The translations under genes and the position numbers were made by a program. Shown here one piece after another: positions 49,421 through 59,560 of a stretch of DNA of 64,000 nucleotides (within the stretch, counting starts at the first letter, position 1; each line of letters opens with the position of its first letter). This DNA is from Antedon bifida. Lineage: Eukaryota > Echinodermata > Crinoidea > Comatulida > Antedonidae. Below the pieces are notes generated by a model. The model searched no databases and was not told the DNA's origin. It saw nothing but the letters and a program-made list of their open reading frames with translations. The stretch spans positions 13,518,501-13,582,500 of the forward strand of contig OY727094.1 of the NCBI GenBank assembly GCA_963402885.1. The letters are read 5' to 3'.

Positions 49421-49864
49421 ATTACTCAAATAAGCTTGATTTTATTAGTGTTCATGACGTGGAACTAAAATAAACTGCTTAATTTTTCCTTGATAGTGTG
49501 TTATATTAATATTTATAATATGTGAATAAAATATACTGTACATAAATTGACCCGATTAAATAATACTGTAGAGTAACAGACAAATATATAACATCTTGCA
49601 CCTTGATATTTTATATCATTGCAAATTTGTTAGATGCTGCAGTTTGTTAAGGAGCCAACAAGCTATGCAAGACAAAATAATTCAGCTACCATACACTCTA
49701 TAAAGAAACAAACAAATATCAAATGTCAACCAGGAACTAGATTGGGCACCAAAACAAAAGTATTATATCAGCCACAGTTTCTCTTAATATCATATAAATA
49801 AAACTAAACATTCTTATTCACCAGTTTTTATTGTAGGTCATTTTGATTAAATAAATTCATTTAC

Positions 49865-49975
49865 CTGAAAATGTATTTGAATTTCTTGGCTAAAATCACA
49901 AGCCCTTACAGCATTATCGACTGCAAGTCCAATCAAGGTCATGAAAGTGTTTTGGTACAGCTGATTTTTATTATC
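49865..49975 (-). pseudogene. Exon-like segment carried antisense in the nested element
   Basis: A 111-nt open segment, phase 0 to phase 0, with a long pyrimidine tract and gtag acceptor on one side and cag|gtaaat donor on the other. It encodes 37 residues including QNTFMTLIGLAVDNAV and RACDFSQEIQIHFQ. The spacing vaguely recalls an ankyrin repeat, but no family can be assigned. Its position inside a transposable element, antisense to BEL, suggests a captured host exon or an exon of an unrecognised element gene. No partner exon was found. Confidence 0.4.
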
Positions 49976-51030
49976 CTACGGTAAAAAGAAAAAAAAATCA
50001 TAAAATTAAATATTCTATATAGAAGTATGCAACATGTATACAAATAACACACCTATGCACTTGTTCTGACGAGTATGATATGAATATTATATACCATAAT
50101 TAATTTTGTTTTTTTTTTAAATACAACACGACCAATAATTACTTCACAATCTAATTTATGCAATAGGTCTAATAGTAGGTAGTTATAACACTAATTAACA
50201 GTAAAAGAGATGCTACAGTGGTCACATTAATCTATGATATAAAAGGATATAGTATCTAGTACATTAATATTAAAATTTAACTTATATACATTTTTCTTTC
50301 AAGAAACAAGTTAAAATCAATTTTAATATTGTTAAACTTTTCATTTGTAACAACCAGTTAATCAATTAATATCACAGAGGATGCCGGTCATCAGTTTTGG
50401 AATAAACCTAATAAGTATTTTTACAGTTTTTTACATTAAATTGTAAAAATGTATAAATTAAAATGTACATGTATATTATTATTAATACATTGATTAATAA
50501 ATATAATGTATTGTTAGCTAGCATTTACTTCTTGACATTTTATAATATATCGTAAACTACTGCTACTACTAGGCCTACTTACTATCTAGGCTTACTACTA
50601 CTGCTACACTCTTCTATTCTATAGCTAGTAGGGCTAGCCTACACTATAGTATAGGCGTAGCTAGGCCTCTAGGCCCCAACAAAGGCCTAGCTAGGCCCTA
50701 GGTAGTAGGTTTAGCCTAGGCTCAACATTAATTAACCAGGCCTAGGCTAGCCTACATAAGTTAAAAAATACCATGAATGAATTGAAAAGACAGCCTAGCC
50801 TAGGCCTAGACGATCCGCCTAGACTAGGTTTCTTCGACGTTAAGCCCTGCCCACCCAAACCTTCCTCTACACCTAGCCTAGGCTAGTAGGCCAGGCCCAG
50901 GGCTAGGCCTACATCATCACCCGTTCCTCAAAACACACGGCAGCAGTAACAACAATCTTTGCTGCTGTCGCGTTAAAATACAGTTATCAGATTTATATGA
51001 CGGTTTTCGGGAGTTAGAAACACAAAAGTA
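49976..51030. other. Interior of nested element, right part
   Basis: 50560-50930 is dense in aggcctag/ctaggcct palindromes. A catataaat on the minus strand near 50990-51000 could be a TATA-like element reading inward. No coding frame supported. Confidence 0.45.
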
Positions 51031-51158
51031 ACGCCACTTGACGCGAAATTACAGTGGAAAACAAACACCCACGAACAAATGGTACAGGCAATACCTCAAG
51101 GCAAATGCAATATATGTAGGGTATATCCTCAAGGACGTGCTGCAGCAAACTCCCTATC

Positions 51159-51357
51159 ATCAATTAAGAAAGGGGATATTGTGTTACTTAAAGACAAGCA
51201 AGCACATCGAAACGAATGGCAGATTGCAAGAGTGGTGAAAGCTTTTCTTGGTACAGATGGCCTAGTGAGGCACGTTGAACTGACAACGCAGAAGGGAGAT
51301 GGAATGAAAAAATATTCAAGACCAATTTCAGATCTGGTGGTTCTTGTATCCGAATAG
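51159..51357 (+). CDS. BEL/Pao integrase C-terminal domain (severed)
   Basis: Resumes the pol frame after the nested element and ends at TAG 51355-51357. It encodes KKGDIVLLKDKQAHRNEW, then ARVVKAFLGTDGLVRHVEL and a KYSRPISDLVVL ending. This GD-V-L-W-x-x-x-RV-x-G-DG-VR-x pattern is the C-terminal domain (DUF5641-type) typical of BEL/Pao integrases. The end of the frame lies 33 nt before the right LTR, with a short purine-rich agacgaggag just before it as the possible polypurine tract. Confidence 0.9.
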
Positions 51358-51390
51358 TTAGTTATGACATGAGTTATGCCAGACGAGGAG

Positions 51391-52262
51391 TATTTTGCCT
51401 CCAAATAAATTTCCTTACAAATTTACTTAGTATAGTTATCCTTAATATAAAATGTAGTTCAGTACACTATTGAATTTATTTCAAATTTAATTGTTACCAT
51501 TGTTACTCCTAGTTTTGACCTGGAGTACCACACTGTGTTATCATTAAGGCACTTGTTTGGATTTGAACATTCCAATGCATTGACTTAATTTGTTCCTTGT
51601 ACTGTATAAAGTATTAGTAATACAGTAGCATTCACTGAGAGAAGTCCACAAGCTTTTATATGCTTTTCGTTTACAAGTTTCATTTCTTTTTATATCTTTG
51701 ACGTGTCTCTATCTGAGAATCACAGTGTGTGAGTACATGTTAATTTATAATTGTTATTTTAACTTTTAATTGGCCATATATAGGTCCATATATACTATTT
51801 AACCAAGTTTCTACTTTATAGTACTGGCTATATATGTACAGTATCTATCTTAATAATTACTGTCTACAATCTAGGACGATGATTTATTGTTAATTCATTC
51901 CTAGTCTTAATGCATATAAGGCATAATTTTACCATTGATGCCTATACCTTTGTTGAAATGTTATAGCAATTAAAGATATTAATTAATTTAGGTTAGTATA
52001 TCAGTTATATATTTTTGATTAGCATTTACGTTACCTCTTTTTGCTTAAACAGCTAAATACAATGTTCGTACGCTGTATTGCTATTTTTAATGTAGTCTAG
52101 ATAATGTTTTTCTTTGTAATCCTCCACAGTTTTACCAATATAATATACTACGATACGACGCATAATAAACGTTAGTAACGAAACTCTAACTATATGTACA
52201 TCTAGTGTCTTATTTGGTTATCTGGCTGTCTAGAAGACGCGACCGTTATCGAGGGCAGCACA
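51391..52262 (+). repeat. 3' LTR of BEL element
   Basis: 872 bp, ends gagggcagcaca followed by the second atgtt copy (52263-52267). Near-identical to 37407-38278. Confidence 0.95.
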
Positions 52263-52325
52263 ATGTTAATTATATAGATTTAATTATGTTATTGAATTAT
52301 GCTAATATTTGCTTTTTTAAATTAG

Positions 52326-52976
52326 ATAACATCACAGAGTCTCAAGATCCAGGTAAGTTGTAATATTTTATAAATATAATTGTCGATATTGTTCATGTTA
52401 ATTACATAGATTTAATTATGTTATTGAATTATGCTAATATTTGCTTTTTTTAAAATTAGATAACATCACAGAGCCTCAAGAGCCAGGTAAGTTGTTAAAT
52501 AGAAACAAATACGATTCAACACATTCTTTATGTTAATTATATAAATTTTAATTTATCAAATTATGTTTATATTATTTTATAAGTATGTAATATTTTTTTT
52601 TAATTAGATAACATCACAGAGTCCCAAGAGACAGGTAGGTTGTCAAAGTTTATAAAGCAATGTTCATGTTATATTAATTTTGATTAATTTATCACATTCT
52701 TTTTATATATTTGGTGATTTCATCAATTCTCAAGAACCAGGAAAAATGTAATATTTTAACAACATTGTTCATAATATTTTATCTATTTATGTTTATATAT
52801 ATATATATATATATTTTAATTAGATAACAACAAAGATTCTCAAGAGCCTGGTAAGTTGTTATTATTTTATATATTAAAGCATTGTTTTTATGTTTGATTA
52901 AATTATTTTATCAATAATGTATATTTGGTTTCATTTTTTCTTGTATCAGATGATTTTACAGAGTCTCAAGAACCAG
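52326..52976 (+). CDS. Micro-exon array, right block
   Basis: This continues the 27-nt phase-1 micro-exons after the BEL element. Exons with both splice sites start at 52326, 52460, 52608, 52824 and 52950. Their products vary more than in the left block: DNITESQDP, DNITEPQEP, DNITESQET, a DNNKDSQEP type and a DDFTESQEP type. A degenerate unit at about 52714-52740 lacks both splice sites (GG acceptor, GA donor). Divergence rises to the right, so the right edge is probably the older part and the homogeneous left block is the recently amplified part. An (at)n microsatellite sits in the intron at about 52796. Confidence 0.78.
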
Positions 52977-53304
52977 GTATTTTAAAAATTCTTATATTCA
53001 ACAATGTTCTATATGTTAGTTTAGGCCTATAGATATAGACTACTGTAGGTCATAATTAATTTGTTAATTTAATTTAAATATTTTGATTCAGCATTATAGA
53101 TGCTTGCGTGTTTTGGCTTTCCCTGCCTTTTATTTATTTTGTATTTGGTAGTATTATGAATAAAACTTACAAGAAATAAACTTACAAGAAAAAGATATAT
53201 ATCCATTGATATAATTGTAAAAATCAATGGACCTTTCCTAGCTAGAATGTTACAATAGGTGCAGCATATATTATAACACTTACATTATTTTCCTTTCTCT
53301 TTAG

Positions 53305-53331
53305 TTGAAGATGAAGATTTTTTTAATCTAC
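53305..53331 (+). CDS. Acidic 27-nt linker exon
   Basis: Same length and phase as the micro-exons, with good acceptor (ctctttag) and donor (gtaagt), but unrelated sequence. It encodes an EDEDFFNL-type acidic peptide. Confidence 0.65.
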
Positions 53332-53457
53332 GTAAGTACATAATTGAAAATAATAAAAGAACTGATATATACTGATTTGCTCCTAAAAATGCCCCTGTTG
53401 TTGATCCATTGTAGCAATAGTTTTAGTATAATTAAATAAACAACAATTTTATTCCAG

Positions 53458-53493
53458 CTGAACTAGATATATCATGGACAAAGCAAGAGAGTT
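53458..53493 (+). CDS. 36-nt linker exon
   Basis: Acceptor attccag and donor gtgagt, phase 1 to phase 1. It encodes ELDISWTKQES. Continues the symmetric-exon pattern of the linker. Confidence 0.65.
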
Positions 53494-53733
53494 GTGAGTA
53501 TATAAATATTTTTGTACATAAAAATAAATTATATGTTATAATAAAAGTATAGTCTGAATAATATTTTTTATTAAGTCAGCCGGTCAGCAGATTAGACCTA
53601 CTAATTCTGCACTCACTGTAGCAAACAATGAAAAACAAAGTAATGGGACTTGAATTACAGTAACTAAGTTATTAAAAGATGATTTTAAAGCTTGCAGAAA
53701 ATATTATGATCCAAATTCAACATTTTTTTACAG

Positions 53734-53793
53734 GTAAAATAGGTGCAGATTGGAGAACCAAGCAAAACATTGATCTGAATATTAAACAAGAAG
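53734..53793 (+). CDS. 60-nt linker exon
   Basis: Acceptor tttacag and donor gtatgt, phase 1 to phase 1. It encodes KIGADWRTKQNIDLNIKQE. Confidence 0.68.
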
Positions 53794-53897
53794 GTATGTA
53801 TAAATTGTGTATTGTTATGTTCTTTTATTTATTGAACAATAACCTAATTTGTATGCAGCAATACAACAAACAATTATTTCAAACTCCTTTTATACAG

Positions 53898-53948
53898 TGA
53901 TAAGTGATGAAGATGAGCAGAAAGATGATGATGAAGATGAGAAGAAAG
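53898..53948 (+). CDS. 51-nt acidic linker exon
   Basis: Acceptor tatacag and donor gtaata, phase 1 to phase 1. It encodes ISDEDEQKDDDEDEKK, a strongly acidic, surely disordered stretch before the protease domain. Confidence 0.68.
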
Positions 53949-53971
53949 GTAATACTAATAGGAACTAGAAT

Positions 53972-55498
53972 TTAATTCGTCACTTTGACGAATTATAGGT
54001 GATCATTTTTATCATTTTAATGAAATTAACATTTTTTAAACATGCACGTACGTTAACATACCATCGTAAAAAGTTGATGTACGCCATCCTATGACATGAT
54101 GCATATACACTTATAGCGCTGAGTTGTACCTATTATGTGTCATATACAATATGTACAGTATATACTGTATATCTACATACAGTGTAGCATAGGTGAAATT
54201 ATGGGACCCACATCGTGTTCTAATTTTTTGGTATGATGGAATTATCAAAATGAACTCGAAGATGACAATTTCGAAAGATAATGAATTGAGCAAATAAATA
54301 TAAGAAATTTGATTAACTACGACTAACGAAATTTAAAAACTACTTTTTAACTTCAACTGGCCATATGATAACATCACAACATCCGATAGGCTTAAGTTTT
54401 ATATGAATTCATATCTACATTTCATCAGCTTTCATAATAAGTTTTATTCTTCAAGGTCACCTTTAATTCCGAAGAGCTATAAGACATTCAAATGTATAGT
54501 GTAGCTGAAATTACACGACCTAGGTTATTCAAGTTTTTACGCGTGATGACGTCATCAAAATGAAAATGTTGACAATTCATGAGAAAGGTAATTAATTGAG
54601 CAAGCACATACTAAAATTTCTGCGAAAATCGGGCTCAAATAACGGAGATGCGCTCTATTGAATGTGATAACCCACACAAAAAGATAAAATTACTAATTTT
54701 TAAATTGAAGTGGCCATTTGATGACGTCATACCATTTTGTACGTCTAATGTGTATATACATTTATATCTAAAACTTATTGGCTTCCATCTTAAGTTAAAA
54801 AAATTGGGGGTCATCTTCCATTCTGAAGAGTTATATTCATTTTAAAAAGGCTCTAATTTTTACCATTTTTAGCACTTTTGTACAATTAATGTGCGCATTT
54901 TGTCATTTTTAACGTGCTCGTATACCGTTATTTTAAGTCGGACTGGACTCAAAATCGGAGAATGTACTAAAGATTGTGAGTAGAATGTGATGTATACATC
55001 AAATTTTATTTGTTACGCTTTTTAAGAATCGCGTGCGCAAAAACGTGTTTTTGCGCAGTAATTTTTTGAAACCCGCAAATGGCCTAATTCACGCTCTAAA
55101 TTGATCAAAATTTAATTTTAAGCTTTTTAAAATTTTAACGCGTGATTTCACGCACATGACCTTGAAACACGCAAGTTTTTATTTGCTAATATTTTTTACC
55201 TTGACCTGAAGTTTACGTGTAGTGAATTTCATAAATATGTGATAATGAATTATGGACATATGATTGATAATGTGATTTCACAAAATGGCGTATACGTGAC
55301 GTCACGGATGAGTGATCACGCTGAAAAGCTTATTATGGCTAAGTTAAAGTATTTGAAAGACATTGTGAAATTTTTGTAATCATTGTTATTCAACTTTTTG
55401 AGATAATTGTTACACAAAAAGTGTACAGAAAGAAGAAGAATAATAAAGATTTAACACAATAACAATAGGTGATCATTTTATTCTAAATGATCACCTAA
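53972..55498. mobile_element. Dispersed element in intron
   Basis: Starts with the aattcgtca/tgacgaatt palindrome and ataggtgatcattttta. Ends with aggtgatcattt-tattct-aaatgatcacct, a 12-bp-arm hairpin (55467-55497), so ggtgatcatttt marks both ends. The interior resembles 1684-2100 and 58740-59560. No coding capacity. Confidence 0.55.
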
Positions 55499-55603
55499 TT
55501 AAAAGTTTTCATTAAAACAGAACTGTGCTTAGTTATGATATACAGTATTACATGCTAATGTTACACAAAGCTACAGTATATTTAAATGTTGTTCTTTAAA
55601 TAG

Positions 55604-55647
55604 CTCAAGAAATTGGTAGATATTATGATAATGAAACGGCAGACATG
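55604..55647 (+). CDS. Exon before the Ulp1 domain
   Basis: A 44-nt exon entering in phase 1 and leaving in phase 0 at gtaagt. It encodes QEIGRYYDNETADM and shifts the gene from the symmetric phase-1 linker exons to the phase-0 protease exons. Confidence 0.65.
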
Positions 55648-56005
55648 GTAAGTCTAATATAGTACAATTTAATAATTATCAAATCAGTAGGCCTAATATA
55701 AATTTTTAAAATTGTATAAAAATGAAATGGTAGTTTTGTACATTTTTACAATAATATTATAATCATATTGTTACACTATATACTACTGTACGGTTTCCCC
55801 TTTCTTTTAAAAATGGGATTTAGGTTGGTAAGATATGTCATTTTTTGTGATTGATTGAGTGATCGATAACTGGTAATCAAAATTATAAATCTCTCTTTAA
55901 GATGAAAATTTAAAAGTGACTACAATATAAACATGATTACAGTTCTAATTGCTTTTAAAATGAAAAAAAATTTTGTTTAAAGCTCTTACCACCGCATGGA
56001 AACAG

Positions 56006-56095
56006 AAAAATCATAGGTGTTTGCTAAGTAAAGTTGGAGATTTTAAAATATACAACAATGATATAAAAACTATTGAGAGTTGGCTCTCTGATCAG
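56006..56095 (+). CDS. Ulp1/C48 protease exon 1
   Basis: 90 nt, phase 0 to phase 0, acceptor ggaaacag and donor gtaagc. It encodes KNHRCLLSKVGDFKIYNN, then DIKTIESWLSDQ. The D-x2-x-x-x-x-WLSDQ segment matches the D-(x)-L-x(4)-WLND-x-(V/I) motif at the start of Ulp1/SENP protease domains. An upstream AG (55982) would also leave the frame open but in another phase. Confidence 0.8.
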
Positions 56096-56352
56096 GTAAG
56101 CCTAATATGTTTGTAATCTAAGTTAAATAAAGTTATTTAAAGTCTGTCAATACCTTTTGTGTTTTGTTGTATTTTATGTATGTTTTGATCTCTTTTATTT
56201 AATGTAAGAATGTTTAGGTCCACCCTTTATAAATAATATTGTTTAATTGTTTTGTAATACTAAGTTCTGTATGTTTATTTGAACAACAGAAAGAATTGAA
56301 TTACATTATTATTTATTGGGCTGTGTAATATCATTACGCTTTTAAATTGCAG

Positions 56353-56394
56353 GTCATAGATGTGTACATAGAAATGTTAATGCATAAGAATAAG
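56353..56394 (+). CDS. Ulp1/C48 protease exon 2
   Basis: 42 nt, phase 0 to phase 0, acceptor attgcag. It encodes VIDVYIEMLMHKNK, the helix following WLND in Ulp1 proteases (consensus VIxxYLxLL). The donor gttggt is weaker than most in this gene. Confidence 0.78.
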
Positions 56395-56594
56395 GTTGGT
56401 ACTGTATTCCATTGTCAAAATATAGTTAAATAACAATTTATAATGACCTCATAATTGTACAGTGAAACAGGACTGGTGAATTAGTATTTACACAAAATTG
56501 AATATAAATGTAACATACCACTATCTTCAACAGCAAAAGATAACTGTAATGTGCTTTCAAATGTTAAGCATATATTTTCTATTGTGTCATACAG

Positions 56595-56675
56595 GAACCG
56601 AGAACACACCGAATTGATGCAGTGATTATGACAGAAATTCTGAAAGGAAAGTGTCAAGAAAACTATCTGAGAAGG
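56595..56675 (+). CDS. Ulp1/C48 protease exon 3
   Basis: 81 nt, phase 0 to phase 0, acceptor atacag and donor gtaagg. It encodes EPRTHRIDAVIMTEILKGK, then CQENYLRR. Corresponds to the segment between the WLND helix and the catalytic-histidine strand. Confidence 0.75.
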
Positions 56676-56978
56676 GTAAGGATTTCGAACAACCAGCAAT
56701 GTATGTTTTACATGTTGAAAAGTTTACTGTCCATGTGGCAGCACAACATCTCTTATATCAACACGAAGTCACTGATAGTGTCCCTAGAACATGATGAATT
56801 AAATAAAAGCACACTGAGTAATCAATATTCCTGAATATTTATTTGAACATTTATATTGAATGACATCAGTCACAAAGATTCAAATTGATTCACATGCCTT
56901 TATGTCACATGAGATACAAACTGATATCCACAAATGTTTTCACACTATGTATTATTATAAATATGTTTATTTCATTAG

Positions 56979-57043
56979 GTTGACTTGTCGCAATTTGACA
57001 TCATAATAGGCCACTGATTGAGAATCGTCACTGGACACTTGTG
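56979..57043 (+). pseudogene. Ulp1/C48 protease exon 4 (catalytic His), one nucleotide short
   Basis: 65 nt between a good acceptor and gtatat donor. Flanking exons are both phase 0, so a multiple of three is expected. The frame first reads VDLSQFDIIIG and then hits a TGA, while the next frame reads IENRHWTLV, the strand with the catalytic histidine (HWTL) expected right there. One base is missing near 57009-57012. Either the copy is inactivated or this is an assembly error. Confidence 0.8.
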
Positions 57044-57367
57044 GTATATATTCTTTATGTAAAAAATATAAACTATAACTTTAGGGACATGTTTTTTCCA
57101 CAATTTACTACATTATCATATACTTTATTTTAAGAAGTGATATCGAAATTTTCTTCATATTTCTTGTGGATAAATTTGTTTAAAATACATATTGCCAGTT
57201 ATTATTCACTTAAAAAGTAAAGTAAATTGTGATTAACTATTATTGGCAAATGACATAGTGTCCGACAAGTCATCCATAATAAGTAATAACTAATAAAGCT
57301 CTTGAAATTGTTCTAAAGAAATAATATCATTATAATATCAATTGATAAATAACATATTTAATTCCAG

Positions 57368-57456
57368 GTTGGATACCCACAGCAAAGACTACTGATATAC
57401 CTAAACTCGTTAGGAGAACTTCAAGAACAAGTTGAGACTATCAAGATGAACTGGAA
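57368..57456 (+). CDS. Ulp1/C48 protease exon 5 (Asn at the Asp position)
   Basis: 89 nt, phase 0 in and phase 2 out, acceptor attccag and donor gtaaga. It encodes VGYPQQRLLIYLNSLGEL, then QEQVETIKMNWK. In Ulp1/SENP enzymes this strand ends Y-x-DS-(L/M), with the catalytic Asp. Here the residue is Asn (YLNSL). In papain-like enzymes Asn can fill the third triad position, so activity cannot be judged. Confidence 0.8.
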
Positions 57457-57554
57457 GTAAGAAAACAAATATTAACGAAAATGAGCTCACATAAACAGTA
57501 CATAAATCAACCATTGCATGCTATTAATATGATTCATTGTTATTTTATTATTAG

Positions 57555-57678
57555 CAAATTTCTACAGATGAGATTCAACAAGGGAATTGTGGGAAGTGAG
57601 CAAGAAAGTTGGGATGTATCTACATCTGTTCATTCCAAACAACAAGACAGTTCGTCATGTGGTGTGTTTGTACTAAAG
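57555..57678 (+). CDS. Ulp1/C48 protease exon 6 (catalytic Gln and Cys)
   Basis: 124 nt, phase 2 in and phase 0 out, donor gtaaat. It encodes SVHSKQQDSSSCGVFVLK at its end. The Q-x-D-S-x-S-C-G motif gives the oxyanion-hole glutamine and the nucleophilic cysteine of C48 proteases, both intact. Confidence 0.9.
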
Positions 57679-57847
57679 GTAAATATGAACAATTTAAGTA
57701 CATACATTCATTATCAAAACAAATCAACTTTTTCTAATTATATGCCATGTATGTAACATAGTTTTATGCTGAAGTGCTCTAAACGTTGTTTGGCATTTCT
57801 CAACAAAATCAATTAACAGCGCAAATTTTTATTCTAAGTTTGCACAG

Positions 57848-57944
57848 GCTTCATTAGAAAATCAAAGTCTGATTTTTAAAACAGACAAGAAATCAATACA
57901 GCATTACAGAAAACAAATTGGTGTAGAAATGTTAATGGCTTCAG
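57848..57944 (+). CDS. Ulp1/C48 protease exon 7 (C-terminal helices)
   Basis: 97 nt, phase 0 in and phase 1 out, acceptor gcacag and donor gtatga. It encodes ASLENQSLIFKTDKKSIQ, then HYRKQIGVEMLMAS. This matches the closing helices of Ulp1 proteases (xxx-xR-x-x-(I/L)-x-x-x-L). Confidence 0.8.
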
Positions 57945-58067
57945 GTATGATTTTTTACAGATATTGTACACTGATAGTACTTTTAATTATAGTCAATAAG
58001 TGAACTATAGCTTTTATTGAATTCTAACAATGGTATTTTTCTTTAAAGGTTTGAATTGCTAATAAAC

Positions 58068-58145
58068 ACTAGTAAAGTTAGGTTTGCAGTATGCTATGTG
58101 TTTTTCGTGTGCACCACAAACCTAACTTTACTAATTCTAACAATG
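58068..58145. repeat. Hairpin with 17-bp perfect arms in intron
   Basis: tagtaaagttaggtttg (58070-58086) and its reverse complement (58117-58133) enclose a 30-nt loop. aattctaacaatg occurs on both sides (58020-58032 and 58133-58145), as if a short insertion had duplicated it. Confidence 0.75.
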
Positions 58146-58617
58146 TTTCAAACAATTCAGCCTATAGTTTATGACTTACTCCATACTGTAATTAAGCACT
58201 TAGCAACTCAAAGATATACAGAGAGCAACAGAGGGCTTGTTATTTGTTATTTTGCTTCATATTTAAAATAGTAGTATTTTTTATCAACTACATATCAATT
58301 TTTCTGAAATTCAATAATTCAATGTTCTGTGAGTATATATTCAGGATTATAACTTGAAAATTGTGGATGCTATCGTGCAAACAAACAATAAATAAATTGC
58401 AGACAAAATACAGCATGCCTTGGTTGCATAAGTTTTGCTGCCTGATGACAATTATAAGGATATAAAAACTCTAAACCTTCAAGTCAGACAATTTCAAGAA
58501 AATATCAATTTACATCCAATATGAAGTAGATAAATTTTAAATATTGGGATTTTTCTAATGAAATGTTGATATAACTGTAGCATCAAGTAATTATAAATTT
58601 GTATTCTTGTTGGACAG

Positions 58618-58703
58618 AAAACCTAGATTCCTATTGCAGAATCTGTGGATATGAAGATCTGCCGACTAGTTTAGATAACAATGATACTCAAACAGTGCAA
58701 TGG
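58618..58703 (+). CDS. PHD-like finger, first half
   Basis: 86 nt, phase 1 in and phase 0 out, acceptor ggacag and donor gtaggt. It encodes ENLDSYCRICGYEDLP, then DTQTVQW. The C-x2-C is the first zinc-binding pair of a PHD-like finger. The VQW ending is the strand before the second Cys pair, which is in the next exon. Confidence 0.78.
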
Positions 58704-58739
58704 GTAGGTACAACAATATAGATGAACTACAAAATAATC

Positions 58740-59560
58740 CAGGGTCTAGTATACTTTATCCGCACAGCAAATGCCACATGCACGCCATGCATTAGAATAT
58801 TGCTCACAGAAAAAGATTATGCCACTATGCCCTAAAGAAAATGTATGCCATCTACTTTGTGTCATATAGTATATATAGTATACATAGAATACTGTATACA
58901 TGCTGTAGCATGTAGCATGCCTTTTATTAACATTTTTAACATGATGACTTTGTCAAAATAAAAACCAAAGAACGTAATTTTGGAAGAAAAGTATCTGAGC
59001 AACAAGATTATTAACCAAAAATGGATACACAGGTGCATGACTTTTTAAATGTGATAAACAATGAAGCATAAGATAAAAATCTAGACATTTTTCGTTCAAC
59101 TAGCCATATGATTCATATCTACAATTCAGTATCACATTGATTATTCATAGCAGCTATATAACAGATTAAAATTTACTGTAAAGAAAAAAATAAGTGACCC
59201 ATATTATTATTATTTGAATTTGTTGACATGATGTCGTCATCAAAATTAAAATGTTTGTAAATCAGGCTTAAGATATTTAATTGAGCAAACAACTATTAAA
59301 TTCTTGAGGGAAATTGTACGAATAAGCGAGATGCGCAATATTAATTGTTTCACAAATCATGTAGAAAGTTCATCAGAAATTCAACAGAAAGTGTTAAAAA
59401 AAAAATAACTGTTAGTGTTTAATCTATGATCAATTATTAAAATTCATGAAATTTTAAATCATGTTGCACAATTCTGACATTAAAAATAGGAGGTACACAA
59501 CTTCATATAAATAAATGTCTATATGTTGACAAAGTTACGCAATATTGTTTGAACATTTTA
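58740..59560. mobile_element. Dispersed repeat in intron, related to 53972-55498
   Basis: Shares a series of landmarks in order with the interior of the 53972-55498 element: gtgtcatata, stacked tatacagtata-type steps, gatgacnnngtcaaaat, and gagcaaacaa/gagcaaataa. Ends not resolved. Confidence 0.4.

Larger units (their letters stand above)
43755..51158. mobile_element. 7.4-kb inverted-repeat DNA element nested in BEL pol
   Basis: The ends are inverted repeats. About 43763-43840 matches the reverse complement of about 51075-51150 (shared gtttgctgcagcacgtcc and cttgaggtattgcctgt), and weaker similarity extends to about 130 bp. The outermost 8 bp on each side do not match. It is flanked by an 8-bp duplication (atcaatta), a length known for hAT, P and Zisupton elements among others; I cannot assign the superfamily. 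No transposase is visible. The interior holds a 157-bp satellite (45940-49420), an antisense exon-like segment (49865-49975) and an aggcctag-rich stretch (50560-50930). It is probably non-autonomous and must be younger than the BEL insertion. Confidence 0.85.
37407..52262 (+). mobile_element. BEL/Pao LTR retrotransposon, full length, itself interrupted
   Basis: Two 872-bp LTRs (37407-38278 and 51391-52262) are flanked by atgtt. The internal region encodes gag and pol (protease, reverse transcriptase, RNase H, integrase) in one frame. By eye the LTRs differ at three positions, so the insertion is young. It lies in an intron between micro-exon units, in the same orientation as the gene. Subtracting it and one target copy (14861 bp) puts the next micro-exon (52326) exactly 132 bp after the last (37333). 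The element carries an in-frame stop in gag and a 7.4-kb insertion in the integrase region. Without that insertion it would be about 7.4 kb, normal for the family. No primer-binding site starting with TGG is evident after the left LTR. Confidence 0.95.
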
